A DNA stretch of 64,000 bases from Vombatus ursinus (GCF_900497805.2 NW_020949602.1:9234298-9298297), one strand, 5' to 3'. Counted from the first letter of the stretch, positions 1-12,190 are shown. Notes: generated from the sequence alone by a model not told the origin. A program made the numbers and translations.

Positions 1-119
1 AGCTGATTCTTATTTTAGTTCTCCTGGGGAGAAAAGCTCTTCATCTGGACTCAGAAGACCCGGCTTCAAATCCCAGCTCTGCCATCTCCCCGTTTCTCGT
101 CCCTTTTCTTTGCTCTGCC

Positions 120-575
120 TTTGTCAGCCCTCCCCAGAGTACTGGGTTCAATTCTGGCCACCAGGGTTTAGGAAGGACCTTGATAACGCAGAGCATCCAG
201 AGGAGAGCGCCAGCCTCGCGAAAGGCCAATAGAACAGAAAACTCCCAGTCAGACAAGATAAGATAACTGGCATAGGCTTCAGGTGTTTCTGAGGCTGTCG
301 CCTTCGCCTGTCACCTGCTAGTCCTCAGAGAGCAGAACTGGGAATTGTAGATGGAAATGACAGGAGCAAATTTAGGAGCAATACCCAGACAACCTTCCTC
401 ACCCTGAGAGCTGTCCCGGTGTGGAGCGTGCTGCCTGGAGGGGTGATGAGCTCCTCCTTGGAGGTCTTCCATCAAAGGCAGGACACATCCTTCTCTATGG
501 TGTTGTAGTGGGGATTCTTTTGTGGTTAGAGGTCCTTTCCAACACTGAAATTCTAATTCCGTGATAACCTGAGTG
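120..575 (+). repeat. CR1/L3-type LINE 3' end
   Basis: Contains the sense-strand signatures of CR1/L3 tails: 'actgggttcaattctggccacc', 'catccagaggagagcg', and near the end a 'gaggtcctttccaac' segment with 'attctaattccgtgat'. Divergent and gapped. Confidence 0.7.
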
Positions 576-609
576 ACTTCACCATCCCAAGCCTCAGTTT
601 CGCCATCTG

Positions 610-1390
610 ACAGATGACAGTAACACTCCTTGCATTCTATCCCCTTCCCAGGGGAATGAGTTATGACCTAAGAGGATTGTGTTCTATCTTGCAACGGCTT
701 TCCCTGTTAGGAAGTTTTCCTTTCCATCACGTCCAAATCTATCTTTTCCCAACTTCTAATCATTGCCGCAATTCCTTTTGTGGACAAGATGCACAAGCCT
801 AATGCATCTTCTCCAGGCTAATTCTTCTCAGTTCCCTTGATTGATATCCATGTGGTATAAGGACTTTGACCGCACTCTTCAGTTCATCAGTGTTCTTCCT
901 GCAGTGTGGCAGGTACCAGGAATTGGACACAATATTCCAGGTGTGGTCTGACCAGGGAACAGGACAGAGGAACCGTCTCCCCCTTAGTCTATGATGTGAC
1001 CTCCTAATCTGGCCTAAGGGCACATTAGTTCCTGGGGCTGCCAATCACTCAAGTTCCTCTCGTGAAACGTGGCATCCACCAAAACCCTCAGAACTTGTTC
1101 AGATAAAGCACCGACTTACCTTATCTCCCCTCTTATATTTGTGAAATTGATTTCTTGGACTCCAGTGTCTGAATTTGCCCACATCCCTATTATAGTTCAC
1201 TGGGTTAGATTTGGCAAAACGTTCTGGCCTGTCAAGATCTTTGCTTCCTGACAGTCATCCATAGCATTAGCTATCCCTCCTCACTATTTGTAAGTGTGAT
1301 AAGCATACCCTCTATGCCTTTGGCCAAGTCATTCATGAACCCCTCTGGGGCCAAGCACAGATCGCCGTGCCTCTCCACAGAAAGCTCCTT
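610..1390 (-). repeat. CR1/L3-type LINE fragment, antisense
   Basis: Shows antisense CR1/L3 signatures: 'ccaggtgtggtctgaccaggg' near 945, 'cctaagggcacattag' near 1,015, and 'ggggccaagcacagatc' near 1,348. It lies back to back with the sense copy to its left. Confidence 0.7.
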
Positions 1391-1399
1391 TTAGTTGAC

Positions 1400-2990
1400 A
1401 TTGAACCATTAATGACTATTCTTTGGATCCAACCATCCACCAGCTCCCAAATCCATGGGAAAATATTCTTTGGTTGGCCATTCCCTAAGTGATGAGCATC
1501 TCCTTTTTTCCGGTTCTCAACTACTATGAAAAGAGCTGCCATAAATATTTTTGTGCATATTAGGGATTCTTTTTGACAGTTACCTCCTTGGGGTATATTC
1601 CTAACAGTGTTCCTCCAGGAGATGGAGGATATGGACGTTTTTGACACTTTATTTGCACAATTCTAAATTGCTTTGACATATTGGTTTCTGCAAATTCACA
1701 ACTCCACAAGGCATTAATGGGCTGGTCTCACCACACTCCTTCTCATGTTAACTATTCTCATCTTTTATAATCTTTGTCTCAGAGTTGTTTTGATCTGTGT
1801 TTCTCATATTATTAGTGATTCAGAGTATTCTTTCATGTGGTTATTAAGCTTCTTTATATGAGAATTGTTTGTCTATATCCTTTGACCACTTTTCTATTGA
1901 GAAGTAAATTTTCATCATAGGTTTCTGTTAGTTGTCCATATATCTTAAATATCAAATATTGATCAGACATTTGGTACAAAGAATTTTTCCTAGTCAACTA
2001 CTTCCCTTATTATCCAATTTTTATTTGTTCAGAATTCTTTAATTTTTTCTTAATCAAAATTTGTAATTGCTTTTAACCCTTGTTTGGTTAGAATTAATAT
2101 TCTACCTATAGTTATAAAAAGTATGTGATCTATTCTCATCTAATTTTTTATGCTGTTATCTTTAGTATTTAAGTCATATATCCATTTTAAATTTATTTTA
2201 TAATATGTTGCAAGATGCTAGTTTTAGTCTAATTTTTATCAGACTGTGTTCCAATTTCCCCACCAATTTTCATCAAATAAGGAGGTGTTTCCTGCATAAT
2301 GTATATTTTCAGTTTTACCCAAAGACTGGCTCATTGAATTTATTTATGATTCTTCTTAGTCTGTTCTCTTGATCTACTTTTTTTTTTAACTAGTATCAAA
2401 TGGTTTTGATGATTGTTCTTAAAAATATATTTGAGGTCCCAAAGTGCCACCCTTTTGTTCCTATATTTTCATTATTTCTGTTGATGTTCAAGATCTTTTG
2501 TTCCTCCAAATGAATTTTCTTACTATTTTATCTAGTTCTATAAAGTAACCCTTTGTTAGTTTATTTGGTAAAGCATTAAATCTATAAGTTAATTTTGGTG
2601 GCATTGTCATTTTTTTGTTGGCATGACCCAGCCATGAGCACTGAAGAATCTTCCAGCAGTTTATGCTGTTTTTTATTTTTTTTTAAAGAGGCATTTTGTA
2701 ATTGAATCTATTCAAGTATTGAGTGTGCTTTGGGAGAGGGAGTCCCAAATATTTTATAAATTTTATAGTTATTTCAAATGTGACATCTTCCCTTTCTATT
2801 TTCATCTTTCAGTTTGTGTTATAATATAGTAATGTTGATTTTTGTGGATTTCTTTTGTTGCCTATATTTTTGCTAATACTATAATCTCAATTAAGTTGAT
2901 TCTCCTGTATATTCTAAGTAAACCCTCATGTCATCAACAGATAGGGGTAGTTTTGTCTCCTCTTTATATTTATTATTTTTACTAACATTT
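1400..2990 (-). repeat. Old L1 LINE fragment, antisense
   Basis: The reverse complement carries late ORF2 of L1: 'ggcagctcttttcatagtag..gagaaccgg' near 1,520 and an 'agggaatggcc' segment near 1,480. Sequence further right (2,540-2,760) resembles antisense RT-domain DNA ('taaatctataagttaattt..catgagcactgaagaatctt'). AT-rich and riddled with stops; an ancient copy. Confidence 0.7.
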
Positions 2991-3029
2991 CAATAAAGCT
3001 TTTCCTACTCTGTCACCCAGCTATCTTTT

Positions 3030-3415
3030 CCATATGACCTCACATTCCTCCTTCCTTGCTGCTCTATATATTCTAGATATATTGGCCCTCCTTTTCCCTT
3101 GGATATCATCTCCCTCTTCTGTCTTTGCCCAGGTTTCTCTCCATGTTGTCCCTCTTCATCTTCATCTCTTAGACTCCCTACCTTCTGTCAAAGTACAACT
3201 CAGGTGCCCCCTTCCACAGGAGACTCAGTTCTTATGTTCTCTAACTCAACACCCCTCCCCCAATTACTTTGTATTTGCTGCATACATTATGTACACATTT
3301 CCCTCAATAGAATATAAGCTCCTTGAGGGCAGGAACTGTTTTTTTTTTTCCATTATACCTCACAATGAGCCCCTAGCACTTAACAGACTCATCATAAAGA
3401 CTGGTTGAATTGAAA
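3030..3415 (+). repeat. L2-type LINE 3' end
   Basis: Ends with the L2 tail signature 'aatataagctccttgagggc' followed by 'aggaactg..cacttaacagactcatcataaa'. The 124-aa open frame here is chance coding in L2 debris. Confidence 0.75.
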
Positions 3416-3729
3416 CAAATTGAATCTCTCTTTGTATTTGTAGCTATGGAAAACAATGTACCAGAGGTTCTGAAGGCAGCATCCAAAGAGGATTCCAAAT
3501 GTAGTCTGATCAATGGTAGCGTCTTTGTAATAAGTGCATGGCCTCCCAAAGGAATGACTTTGATCCATAAAGGAATAAATTACATTATTTTACAATCACA
3601 CATAATACACTGACTGTTAGTTCCTTACAGGCATAGACTGGCTACTCTTTATTTTTTTCATATGGGACAGTGAAAGAGATATAGTTAGTGAACCAACTGG
3701 TGATTGGAAGGCTAGTGGATGTCCTAGCC

Positions 3730-4340
3730 AATGTTATTTAAAGCTTTATTTAGACATTTTATTTTTTATTAATAAATTCATTTATTTTTAATTTTCAACA
3801 TTCCCTTCCATAAGATTTTGAGTTCCAAATTTTCTCCCCATCTCTCCTCTCCCTCCACCCCAAGACAGCATGTAAATTGATATAGAATGCCTTTTATTTT
3901 TACATCACAATCATTTCTCCTCTTTCCCCCTCTACCCAGCCATCATACCCTATAAGCCTTCCCTTGTGACAAGGAAAAACAGTTAAACAAAACCAAGCAA
4001 CAGAACACCCTTGTCTAAAAGCATATGCAGCATTCTGCCCCAGTGTCCCCCCACCTCTCCAAAGAAAAGAGGGCTGTAAATTGATTATCTCTTCCCCTGG
4101 GCCAGGTATGATTGTTATAGATACACTTCACCATTGTTTTATTGATCTTCTCAATTACGTTATTCCACTGCTGTCAGATGTTTTCCTGGTTTTATAGCTT
4201 CCCTTGGCACCGTTCACGCAGTTTCCCGTTGTCTCAGAATTCATCATATTGTCCGTTCTGACTGATAGGATTTTCAGTTACTGCAGGATGCCACAGTTTG
4301 TTCAGCCAGTCTCCAATCAACTCAGTTCTTTCTCGCTAAC
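3730..4340 (-). repeat. L1 3' end, antisense
   Basis: The reverse complement ends 'ggagaaaatttggaactcaaaa' then an A-rich tail, the same layout as the tail of the L1 at 60,340-60,420. Upstream it has 'gactggctgaacaaactgtggc', like the C-terminal part of L1 ORF2. Confidence 0.65.
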
Positions 4341-5019
4341 TAATTATTAGACTGTATGTTTAATCTCAGCCCGTTCTCTCATTACTCCACATAAATTAGA
4401 CCTCACAGGCTTCCTAGCTCTGCTCCCCATTAAGCTTCACATTCATGTTTAATAGCCTGCCTCTGCCAAATCCTTAAATGTCCATAGAGATGCATAGGCT
4501 GGTTTCAAATTGTACCATAAAATGTCAGTAAGATGGATCACAGTTCACCTGCAGGTCATTGGTGGCCAGCAGCCACGGACAAAAGTGCCGCAGAAGACGT
4601 TCCACACAAAAATATTCTATCAGACAACACAGAGTCAAGGAAGCTAATTAACAGACCTTGAGAAATTCATGATGATGCTAAACATGCCTTCTTTGTCTGT
4701 CTTCATGGCAGCTAGAGGTCACCTGAGTCATTAGGCGTCATCAGTTTGGTTCTTGGGTGCACGAATGCTTGGCAACTGGTGTGGAGTCATGCTCTCTTTC
4801 ACAGTTGTCTTTATATGCTCAGCATATAGCCCAGCATGGCACATAGTAAGGGATTAACACATGCTGTTGTCATCCCCAGCTAGAATGCAAGCTCCCTGAG
4901 GGCAGGGACTTTTGCCTTTGTATCCCCAGTGCAGGACACATAGTAGATGTTTGTAAGTAACTCTTTATTGAATTGGATAAAAAGTAATGAAAATTTATTT
5001 TGGGTCATGTTTTTGACAG
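4341..5019. other. Intron, mostly unassigned, with one L2 tail
   Basis: 4,341-4,865 shows no repeat or coding signal I can name. 4,875-4,975 is an L2 3' end in sense orientation ('agaatgcaagctccctgagg', 'cacatagtagatg'). Confidence 0.5.
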
Positions 5020-5103
5020 GATGCTATAGTTATTCATGAAGTATATGAAGAAGGAGCAGCAGCCAGAGATGGAAGACTTTGGGCTGGTGACCAGATTTTA
5101 GAG
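5020..5103 (+). CDS. PATJ: PATJ exon, middle of PDZ7
   Basis: 84 bp, phase 0 to 0, 28 codons (residues 1-28 of the part seen here). It reads [20 protein letters not shown] and ends GDQILE, the strand C/helix A/strand D region of a PDZ domain. The acceptor is ttttgacag and the donor gag|gtaaat. The N-terminal half of PDZ7, with its carboxylate-binding loop, must lie on an exon upstream of the window, since nothing in 1-5,019 encodes it. Confidence 0.93.
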
Positions 5104-5379
5104 GTAAATGGTTTGAATTTTGCTTAGAAATGTAATCTCATGGATGACTTCCCTTTGTCCACAAGCTATCCTTCACATAGGGGTTGGGTTGGACACCCCT
5201 TCTAACTCTGAGGTCCCATGTTGCTCTTCACAGGATTCCAGGGTCTCCCACCTTCTTTTCATTCACTCTTTTCCTCACCAAGCCCTATGTTCTCCCCCAC
5301 CCCTTTACCTCTCCCTCTTTCTCTTTCCCTCCCTCCCTCATTTCCTCCCATGGCAACAAAATCCGGAAAACTGGTTTTA

Positions 5380-5520
5380 GAGGCAGAATAATTGGGTTGG
5401 AATCCTGGCTCAGCTACTTACTACCTGTGTGACCTTGGCCAAGTTGCTGAGCCTCTCTGGGCCTCAGTTTCCTCCTTTTGAAAATGTGGGAGTAGACTCC
5501 TTATTCTCTGATATTCCCTC
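5380..5520 (+). repeat. MIR SINE, sense
   Basis: Contains 'cttactacctgtgtgacctt' and 'cctctctgggcctcagtttc', the MIR core. Confidence 0.8.
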
Positions 5521-5693
5521 TATCTCTCTTGCAATGATTTGGTGAGAAGAGTACTAGCTTTGCAATCAGTGAACATAAATTCAATCCCACATATGATGCT
5601 TCCTTTGTTACTTAGTCACTTCTTTATTTTCTGATGTCATATTTGTGGGAGCTATGGGGGGCAGATCAGGGATTTCCTTGGTGTAAGGAAATT

Positions 5694-5940
5694 CCCAGGG
5701 CAGCTAGGTGGTACAGTGAATAGAGCGCTTGGCCTGGCATGAGGAAGAACCATCCAGCCTCAGACACTTACTAGCTATGTGACCCTGAGCAAGTCATTTA
5801 ACCTTGTTTGCCTCAGTTTCCTCATCTGTAAAATGAAGCAGAGAAGGAAATGGCGAACCACTCCAGTATCTCTGCCAAGAAAACCCTAAATGGGGTCATG
5901 GAGAGTCGGACGTGACAGAAACAACTGAATAACAGCAACA
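5694..5940 (+). repeat. Mar1-like CORE-SINE, near complete
   Basis: Starts 'agggcagctaggtggtacag', carries the core 'cttactagctatgtgaccct', then 'tggcgaaccactccagtat' and an RTE/BovB-like tail 'gagagtcggacgtgaca..aacaactg'. It is flanked by a 9-bp direct repeat aaggaaatt (5,685-5,693 and 5,941-5,949), which supports a LINE-driven insertion. Confidence 0.88.
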
Positions 5941-5949
5941 AAGGAAATT

Positions 5950-7060
5950 ACCTCCACCAAGGCAGACCAGTCACCCATGGTCTTGGAGCGCTACCTGAGG
6001 CATTGATAGATTGTCTCTCCTCCAAGTCACAGAGTATGTGTCAGAGGTGGGATTGAACCTAGGTCCTCCTGACTCTGAAGTTGGTTCACCATCTACCATG
6101 CTCCCTCTTTTGTGTCCACATTTGCTCCCAGCATTGAATATCACTTTCTCAAGGCAGATAATTGAATTATACCAATTAAACTATGTCCAAATGGGCAGCT
6201 CACTCCTTTTCCCCCTGGTTTTCCTGGTCAGCTGAAATGAAGCTCGGGGCCCTCTTGTTGGCCCGCCATACCATGCTAATGGCTGCATCTCACCGGGCTT
6301 TTCTCATTTGTCATCACTTTGCACAGGCACCAAAGTGGCAGTTTGGTGCCAGTAACTGGGTGAAGGAGAAGCCACAGACGGCCATTTGTGGAGGCTGGAC
6401 TAAGCTTACTTTGTGGTGTGAAGCCTTTAGGCAACATTTATTTCCTTTATTGGAGGAATTTAATTGACTAGTTAACATTTAATGGTGAGCATGTGTACAT
6501 TTTGCTTAGTGACTTTCATATAACCCAGGAAGACTGACATCATTGGCTCTCAGCCTTCAATGGGTTCTGTCCCCGGGGAGGAAACTGGAGAGCCAACCAT
6601 GGGATAGAAAATACAGAAAGGAAGGGGTTAAAGGTATAACCATGCTGACTACAAGGTGAAAGGAGACCTGGCTCAAACAAGCTATTTCAAGGCAGACCTT
6701 GACTGTGTTTCCATGCTGGAACAAGTGATATTCCCAGTGGGTTCATTATACTATATGTGTATAGGGTTAGCAAAACAGAGGGGGGCCTCTTTGGGGATGG
6801 GCTTAATAGTTTTAACACAGAACATGGTTTTAATGATTAGGCTTTTCTCATTTTATAATCAGCTAGGATTTACCCAAAGCTGGTAATTAGCATGATGAGG
6901 TAAAAGGGAAAGAGGGCAGCGACTCCTTAATTGAATATTTGGAAAAGGTTGACTGCTTGCATGCTGGGAGCCAAAGTCAGCCCCTACACGTGATGATGAT
7001 GATGCCAAGGGTCAGTATTGTTAAATTCACTTAAAGTGAAAGAAACTTTTTAAAAAGTTG
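5950..7060. other. Intron, largely unassigned
   Basis: A short MIR-like piece lies at about 6,000-6,110 (antisense features 'ggtgggattgaacctaggtc'). 6,290-6,900 is free of repeats I recognise and has long A/T-biased blocks such as 'ggtttaatgattaggctttt'; it may hold conserved noncoding DNA. Confidence 0.4.
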
Positions 7061-7079
7061 TATTCATGCTTTTAGTTAG

Positions 7080-7255
7080 TACATCTTGCCTGGTCATTTC
7101 TGAGTATACCTTTCCAAGTAAGCCTTCTCGTGTAGCAAAGAAAAATAATTTGGTAAAACCAACCAACACAGCGACTTCTGGCAATATATGTCCCAGTCCA
7201 TCTCCCTCGCCCCTCACCTCTCCAATGAAAGGAGGAGGGATCATGAATTAGACAA
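7080..7255 (-). repeat. L1 3' fragment, antisense
   Basis: Parallels 3,955-4,070 ('aagccttctcgtgtagcaaag' against 'aagccttcccttgtgacaag', both followed by 'cacctctccaa..gaaa'). Interpreted as the same L1 3'UTR family. Confidence 0.5.
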
Positions 7256-7259
7256 TTGT

Positions 7260-7450
7260 TTGATCTGCCCATGATCACCCACACGGTAATATCTGCTCGT
7301 CTAACATGCAGAAGGCAGACTGGGGGAGGGTCAGTTTTGGAGTTGGGAAGCTCTGGCTCAAATGTCTGGACTCCTACTTGCTGTGTCTCTCTAGGAAAGT
7401 CACTCACCTTCCCAGTGCCCTAAGCGGCGCTTGAGGACTATCTTGCAGGT
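7260..7450 (-). repeat. Probable MIR-like fragment
   Basis: Weak MIR resemblance ('ctgtgtctctctaggaaagtcactcac' reads as the MIR Tactgtgtgacc..caagtcac motif in the sense direction, while 'gtaatatctgctcgtctaac' is unassigned). Orientation uncertain. Confidence 0.3.
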
Positions 7451-7547
7451 ACCAATCTAGCATTAGTAGAGTTTCCTGTGATGAAGAAATCGCAGAATCT
7501 CGGGTTTAGAAAGAGCCGCAAAGGCCATCTAATTCAACCCACATCTC

Positions 7548-7665
7548 AGCCAAACAATAAGCATTTATTTAACACCTATTATGTGCCAGGTGTTATCTAG
7601 GTTCAAGGAATATGAAGACAAAAATGAAACTTCCTGCCCTCAAGGAGCTTAAATTCTTTGGGATA
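7548..7665 (-). repeat. L2-type LINE 3' end, antisense
   Basis: Contains 'aagcatttatttaacaccta', 'ttatgtgccaggtgttatc' and 'cctgccctcaaggagcttaa', the reverse of the L2 tail. Confidence 0.75.
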
Positions 7666-7804
7666 AGACAACATCTATATATGTGCCTGACATTAAGCAA
7701 CTCATTGGTGCATTGTACCCACTCCATTTCCACCAAGGCACCATCTTCTCTGGATCCATCCATCATGTCCATGATCTGTTTCCTATACTCGAATGAGAGG
7801 CATT

Positions 7805-7954
7805 AAGTTCTTCTCTTCTCCTTCCTGCGCCCTTCTCTTCCTCCTTTCCTTCCTTCATTTCTTCCCTTTTTCCTTCTTTCCTTCATTTCTTCCTCTTTCT
7901 TTCCTTCCTCCCTTCCTCCCTCCCTTCCTTCTTTCCTTTTTTTTTTTTTTTTTA
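7805..7954. repeat. Pyrimidine-rich CCTT repeat and T-run
   Basis: Imperfect (ttcc)n from 7,815 to 7,940 followed by an 18-base T tract. It looks like the eroded tail of a retroposed copy or a simple repeat. Confidence 0.85.
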
Positions 7955-8004
7955 GACTAGGTCTCTCTAAGATAGAAGTACAGCTGCCGCTGCCAAGCTC
8001 AGTC

Positions 8005-8230
8005 TTAGATAACTAGACTTGGAGTCAGGAAGACCTGAGTTCGAATACAGCCTTAAACAAACACTAGCTGTGTGGCCCAGGGCAAATCACTTAACCTGTC
8101 TGCCTCAGTTTCCTCATCTATAAAATAGGCGTAATAATAGCACCTCCCTCTCAAGGTTGTTATGAAAATCAAATGAAATTGTATTTGTGAAACCATAAAG
8201 TGCCATATAGATGCCAGTCATCACTATGCA
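8005..8230 (+). repeat. MIR/Ther-type SINE, near complete
   Basis: Reads 'ttggagtcaggaagacctga', 'cactagctgtgtggcc', 'cctcagtttcctcatctata', then 'ggttgttatgaaaatcaaatg' and 'ataaagtgccatatagatgc'. That is full MIR architecture in sense. Confidence 0.88.
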
Positions 8231-8234
8231 TCCC

Positions 8235-9595
8235 ACTGTTGAGCAGCACAAAGCTTTAACCTGTTCCATTTCTGACCTGGGCCTTTTTGCCCTTCCCTAG
8301 ATAGTCTGGTGGTGCCCCCCCCCCCCCCCCAACTTAGGGGCTTACCATTTTGATACTGGACTTAGTGTAATCACCTCTTCATAGACACCTCTTCAGCTTT
8401 AGCCCGACTGCAGCTCAGAAACCCTGAGTTCACACAATTCACCACCCTCAGCCTTCCCTGGTAGCAAATGTAGGTACATACCTGGTAGGTATGTCCCATG
8501 ATACCAGGCCTAACCTCCTTTTTCTCACACTATTTACTTCATTATACCTCTATCCAGGCACGTTCAGGAAGAGTTAATTATAGCTTAGGTTTTAGCTTAT
8601 ATATAGGGTTTGTCTATAAGGGAGGAATAGAGAGGTACTCAATGTATCAAATGAATCAGGTATGGGACAGCTATTTATTTCATACACACACACAGAAGTA
8701 ATGCATAACCCAAAATACATAAAAGCACTCATTGACAGAAAGACAAACAAGTGGGACTGTTATAATCGGGGAGGAGGTTGGTACTTAAATCCATCTAAAC
8801 GTGAAGCAGTTTCACCTCAGCCCTGTTCTATATCCCTCAGAGTCTGCGGTATCTAACAAGCCAGGCCAGCAGTAAAATTCAGCCTCCTGGCAGTGGTGTC
8901 CTCATCAATGCAGAAACTTCTGCTGCCACCAGTCAGCTCCATCCATTGTAAACAAGACCTCAGAACCATTTTAACTCACGAGGACACTTTCTCACCTGGA
9001 TACACCCATCCTGAGATCAACGCTCAGCCATCTACCCAGGGCAGGGTAAACACAAAAGGAGGACGCTGAAGACTAGGCAGGCTTCCCTAAGCAGGTCGTG
9101 AGCTTTAGCTGCCAAGTGCTCGTGGCCACAGGGCAGCTAGTGTCAGGGCTGGAGTGAGCCGCCTTCCTCCCCACCCTGTACTCGGAGCAGATCATAGCAG
9201 TGTGGGCAGTGTCCAAACCAGAAAGAGGAGAGAGGGCTGAGTTTGTGGTCACGCTCTTTTAAAGATACCCCGAGTCATTGGATCCTCCTTCTCAGGGGCC
9301 AACACAGGAATTGCCTCATCTCTCAAAGCGTTCAGCCTTCATAGTGCTGAATCATGTACGTGGGGTCATGCGGAAGAAGCCAGGGACTCTGTGCATGTCT
9401 GTGGAACTGTTAGATAGGTGAATGGAAAATTCACAATGAATACAAGGTCATTTCAGCCTTGGAGGGGGCCACTGGTGTTGGGTACTGGCCTCTCCTAGCA
9501 TGTAGCGTTTGAGCTGAGTGAAGGAAACTTGAGGGTCTCAGAGGTGGCTATGAAGAGGAAATGCTTTCCACAGCCTGTGCAAAGGAACAGAAACA
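8235..9595. other. Intron, unassigned
   Basis: No repeat, RNA gene or exon recognised. It contains a 17-base C-run near 8,314. 8,880-9,300 is moderately GC-rich single-copy-looking sequence. Confidence 0.4.
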
Positions 9596-9599
9596 TGTG

Positions 9600-9805
9600 G
9601 TCCAATGGAGAGCATGCTGGATCTGAAATCAGGAAGACCCAAGTTCAAATCCAGCCTCAGACACTTACTTGCTAGCTGGGAGATTCTGGGAATAACGATA
9701 ACACCTACCTTCGGGATTGTAGTGAGGATCAAATGAGATAATATTTGTAAAGCATTTTGCCAGCCTTAAAGTACTATAGAAATGCTAGCTATATTGTTGT
9801 TGTTA
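9600..9805 (+). repeat. MIR/Ther-type SINE, near complete
   Basis: Carries 'aatcaggaagacccaagttc', 'cagacacttacttgctagct', 'gaggatcaaatgagataata', 'tgtaaagcattttgccagcc' and 'aaatgctagctatattg'. Sense. Confidence 0.88.
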
Positions 9806-9984
9806 TTGTCATCAGGAAAAAGGCCAGTTTGGTCGAATTACTGAGTACGTGAAGGGAAATAATACACAAGTCTGGGAAGCTAGTTGTGAAGAGCTTGACA
9901 TGCGGCAGAGAGGAATTCACATTGGGGCCTAGAGGCAATCGGGGAACATTGGAATGCCTGACCGAAAATCTTCTCTGCCACATA

Positions 9985-10255
9985 CACAGTCATCCAGCCT
10001 CTTGTTGAGGACCTCCAAGGACAGCGACTCCCTCACCTCCTGAGGCAGCCCATGCCGCTTTGGACTAGCTCTAGTCACAAGTCAGAACCAGAAATGAAAA
10101 TACAAGGCACAGTGTTTATTCTTCCTCATGGGCAGTCTTCAAGCAGAGGCTGAGCGACCGCATGTCCAGTATATGGTAGAGAGGATTCTAGGTCAAGTAC
10201 GGTCCCGGATGGTCCCAGAGGTCCCTGCTGTCTGTGCGATTCTGTGATTCCAGTG
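9985..10255. repeat. CR1/L3-type fragments, antisense then sense
   Basis: 9,985-10,060 is antisense ('catccagcctcttgttgagg', 'gaggcagcccatgccgcttt'). 10,130-10,255 is sense ('gcagtcttcaagcagaggct', 'cagaggtccctgctg..attctgtgattcc'). Confidence 0.7.
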
Positions 10256-10839
10256 ACACTCCCCTGCCCATGCATAGGAACATTCGCTGCCAATGAGCAT
10301 GTGTAGCATAAACATGGCAGAGCAGGAAACAGAATTGGAAATGCCCACTGATCTGTCTCCCTGCCTGTCTAGTGCCTGGCCTCATTCTATTGAACAGATG
10401 GGTCTGTATCTTCCTTTTCAGACCATCCAGGAAAAGCTAGTCTGTCATCTCCATCAGGAATCCATCCTAGCATGACTTCGGTGCCAGACGGGCCAGGCCA
10501 TGCAGAGTTTGGAAAACAAAGATCTCATTTGGTTATATAATAACTTAACAGGACTCTGAAGGTGTTGACATGGCAGACCCATTCTGAGTGGTTTCTCCAG
10601 TCATCCTGGATTTACCCTGCTCAGTGTACATATGGTATTGCCCTATGCTCTAGCCCCCATTGTCGTCCCATTATGGCACATTGCAAGCATTTACAGGATG
10701 CTTGACCAACCTTAGTTGGGACAAGTCATGGACACAAAGCTAGGCAACTTAATTAAATGGGTAAAAGAGTCATGAAAATTCTGAGGTGAAGGGGATCAAA
10801 CAGATAGATGAGCAGGAGAAGAAAATGTACAGAATGTCC

Positions 10840-10965
10840 ACAACAAGGAAGAAGGAAGGAAGGAGAGAAGAGAAGAAGGGAAGGAGAAAGGGAGAGAGAA
10901 AAAAAGAAGGAAAAAGGGAAGGAAGGGAAAAAGAAGGAAGGAAGGAAGAGAGAGAGGGAGAAAAT
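10840..10965. repeat. Purine-rich AAGG/GA simple repeat
   Basis: Imperfect (gaagg)n and (ga)n. The basic reading frame across it and its reverse are products of the repeat, not genes. Confidence 0.9.
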
Positions 10966-11045
10966 GACCCTTCTTTTCAGAGATTGGAAGCTGTGGTAGT
11001 GGAATGATGGACAAACTGTCAGACTTTTGACCAGTTTTCTCTGTT

Positions 11046-11046
11046 G

Positions 11047-11083
<37 letters not shown>
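11046..11083. repeat. (GT)n microsatellite
   Basis: About 19 uninterrupted GT units. Confidence 0.97.
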
Positions 11084-11084
<1 letters not shown>

Positions 11085-11204
11085 ACTCTTCTATTCATTC
11101 TTGGGTACTTTACCTAGTCATGGAAGAGGGAGAGATATATTTAGAAATGAAGATGAAAATTTAAAAATAATAAACATTTTTTTAATGTTTAAAAGGGATC
11201 CTAT

Positions 11205-11345
11205 ATTTAGAACTGGTAGCATTCTTAGAGGTCATTGAGTCCAACCCCCTCTTTTTCCAAGGCTCTGACCAGGGTCACACAATAAGTAAATGCAAGACTG
11301 GATTCAGACTCAGGCCTTCCTGACTCCCGGCCTCAGAAAGCATCT
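11205..11345 (-). repeat. MIR SINE, antisense
   Basis: 'ttcttagaggtcattgagtc' then 'ggtcacacaataagtaaatg' and 'ttcctgactcccgg': the MIR/Mar1 core reversed. Confidence 0.75.
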
Positions 11346-11589
11346 AGCTCATTCTCTGTCTGAATGAAAATGCCCTTTGCTGCAGGACAACTCCAGTACT
11401 GGTCCTTCACCTCAGATTTGGCAAAGACATCCTGTCCTCCAGGCCTGTAATTCCCAAGTTATGGTCCCAAACCTTCTCTTGTTCAGGTACTGCTTTCAAT
11501 TCTTACCCTCTTTCCTACCCAGAATCAGCTGTTTGACTTTGATAAATTAGCCTTAGGGGAGAAGGGAAAAAAGGAAATAGCATTTCTAA

Positions 11590-11880
11590 ATCACCTACTT
11601 TGTAAGAATAGAGTCCTTGCCCTCAAGGAGCTCTTAATCTAATGGAAGAGGCATCACACAAATAATTGTGTACAATTAAGATAGAGATAGAAATAATTGC
11701 ATAAAAAAGGTTTCTTGCAGAAGCCAGGATTTTAGATGAGTCTTGAAGGAAGCCAGGGAGGCCAGGAAGGCAGAGATGAGGAGGGAGAGCACTCCAGGCT
11801 TTAGGAACAGTCAATGAAAATAGCTGGAGTCAGGAGTGTCTTGTGCCAGGAATAGCAAGTCAGAGGGACCATACAAGAGC
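11590..11880 (-). repeat. L2-family fragment, antisense
   Basis: 'ccttgccctcaaggagctct', 'tgatgag..cttgaaggaagccagg' and 'ggagagcactccaggc'. The same dispersed family recurs at 34,375-34,830 and 44,050-44,720. Confidence 0.6.
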
Positions 11881-12190
11881 CTTTTGGGCACTGGATAGCC
11901 TGGCCCTTAATCATCCTAAATTAATGACTATGTGTGACCTCCAGTCTCACATCTCCATTTGCCTTTCAGACATCTCAAGCTGGCTGTCCAGCAGACATCT
12001 TAAACTCAGTGTCCAGAACTAAATTCATTATCTCTCCTCTTTCCCCTAGCCCCCACCTTTCCTACTGCTGTAGATGACAACAGTATCATCCCAAATCCAC
12101 AGGCTCACAACCTAGGCATCATCCTGGATTCCTCACTATCTCTTATCTATATCCAAGCTGTTTCCAAGGCCAATCAGTTTCACCTCTGCA

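Noticed and set aside
10786-11098. Lys/Glu/Arg-rich and Ser/Leu/Phe-rich frames
   Set aside because: They are translations of AAGG/GA and GT simple repeats.
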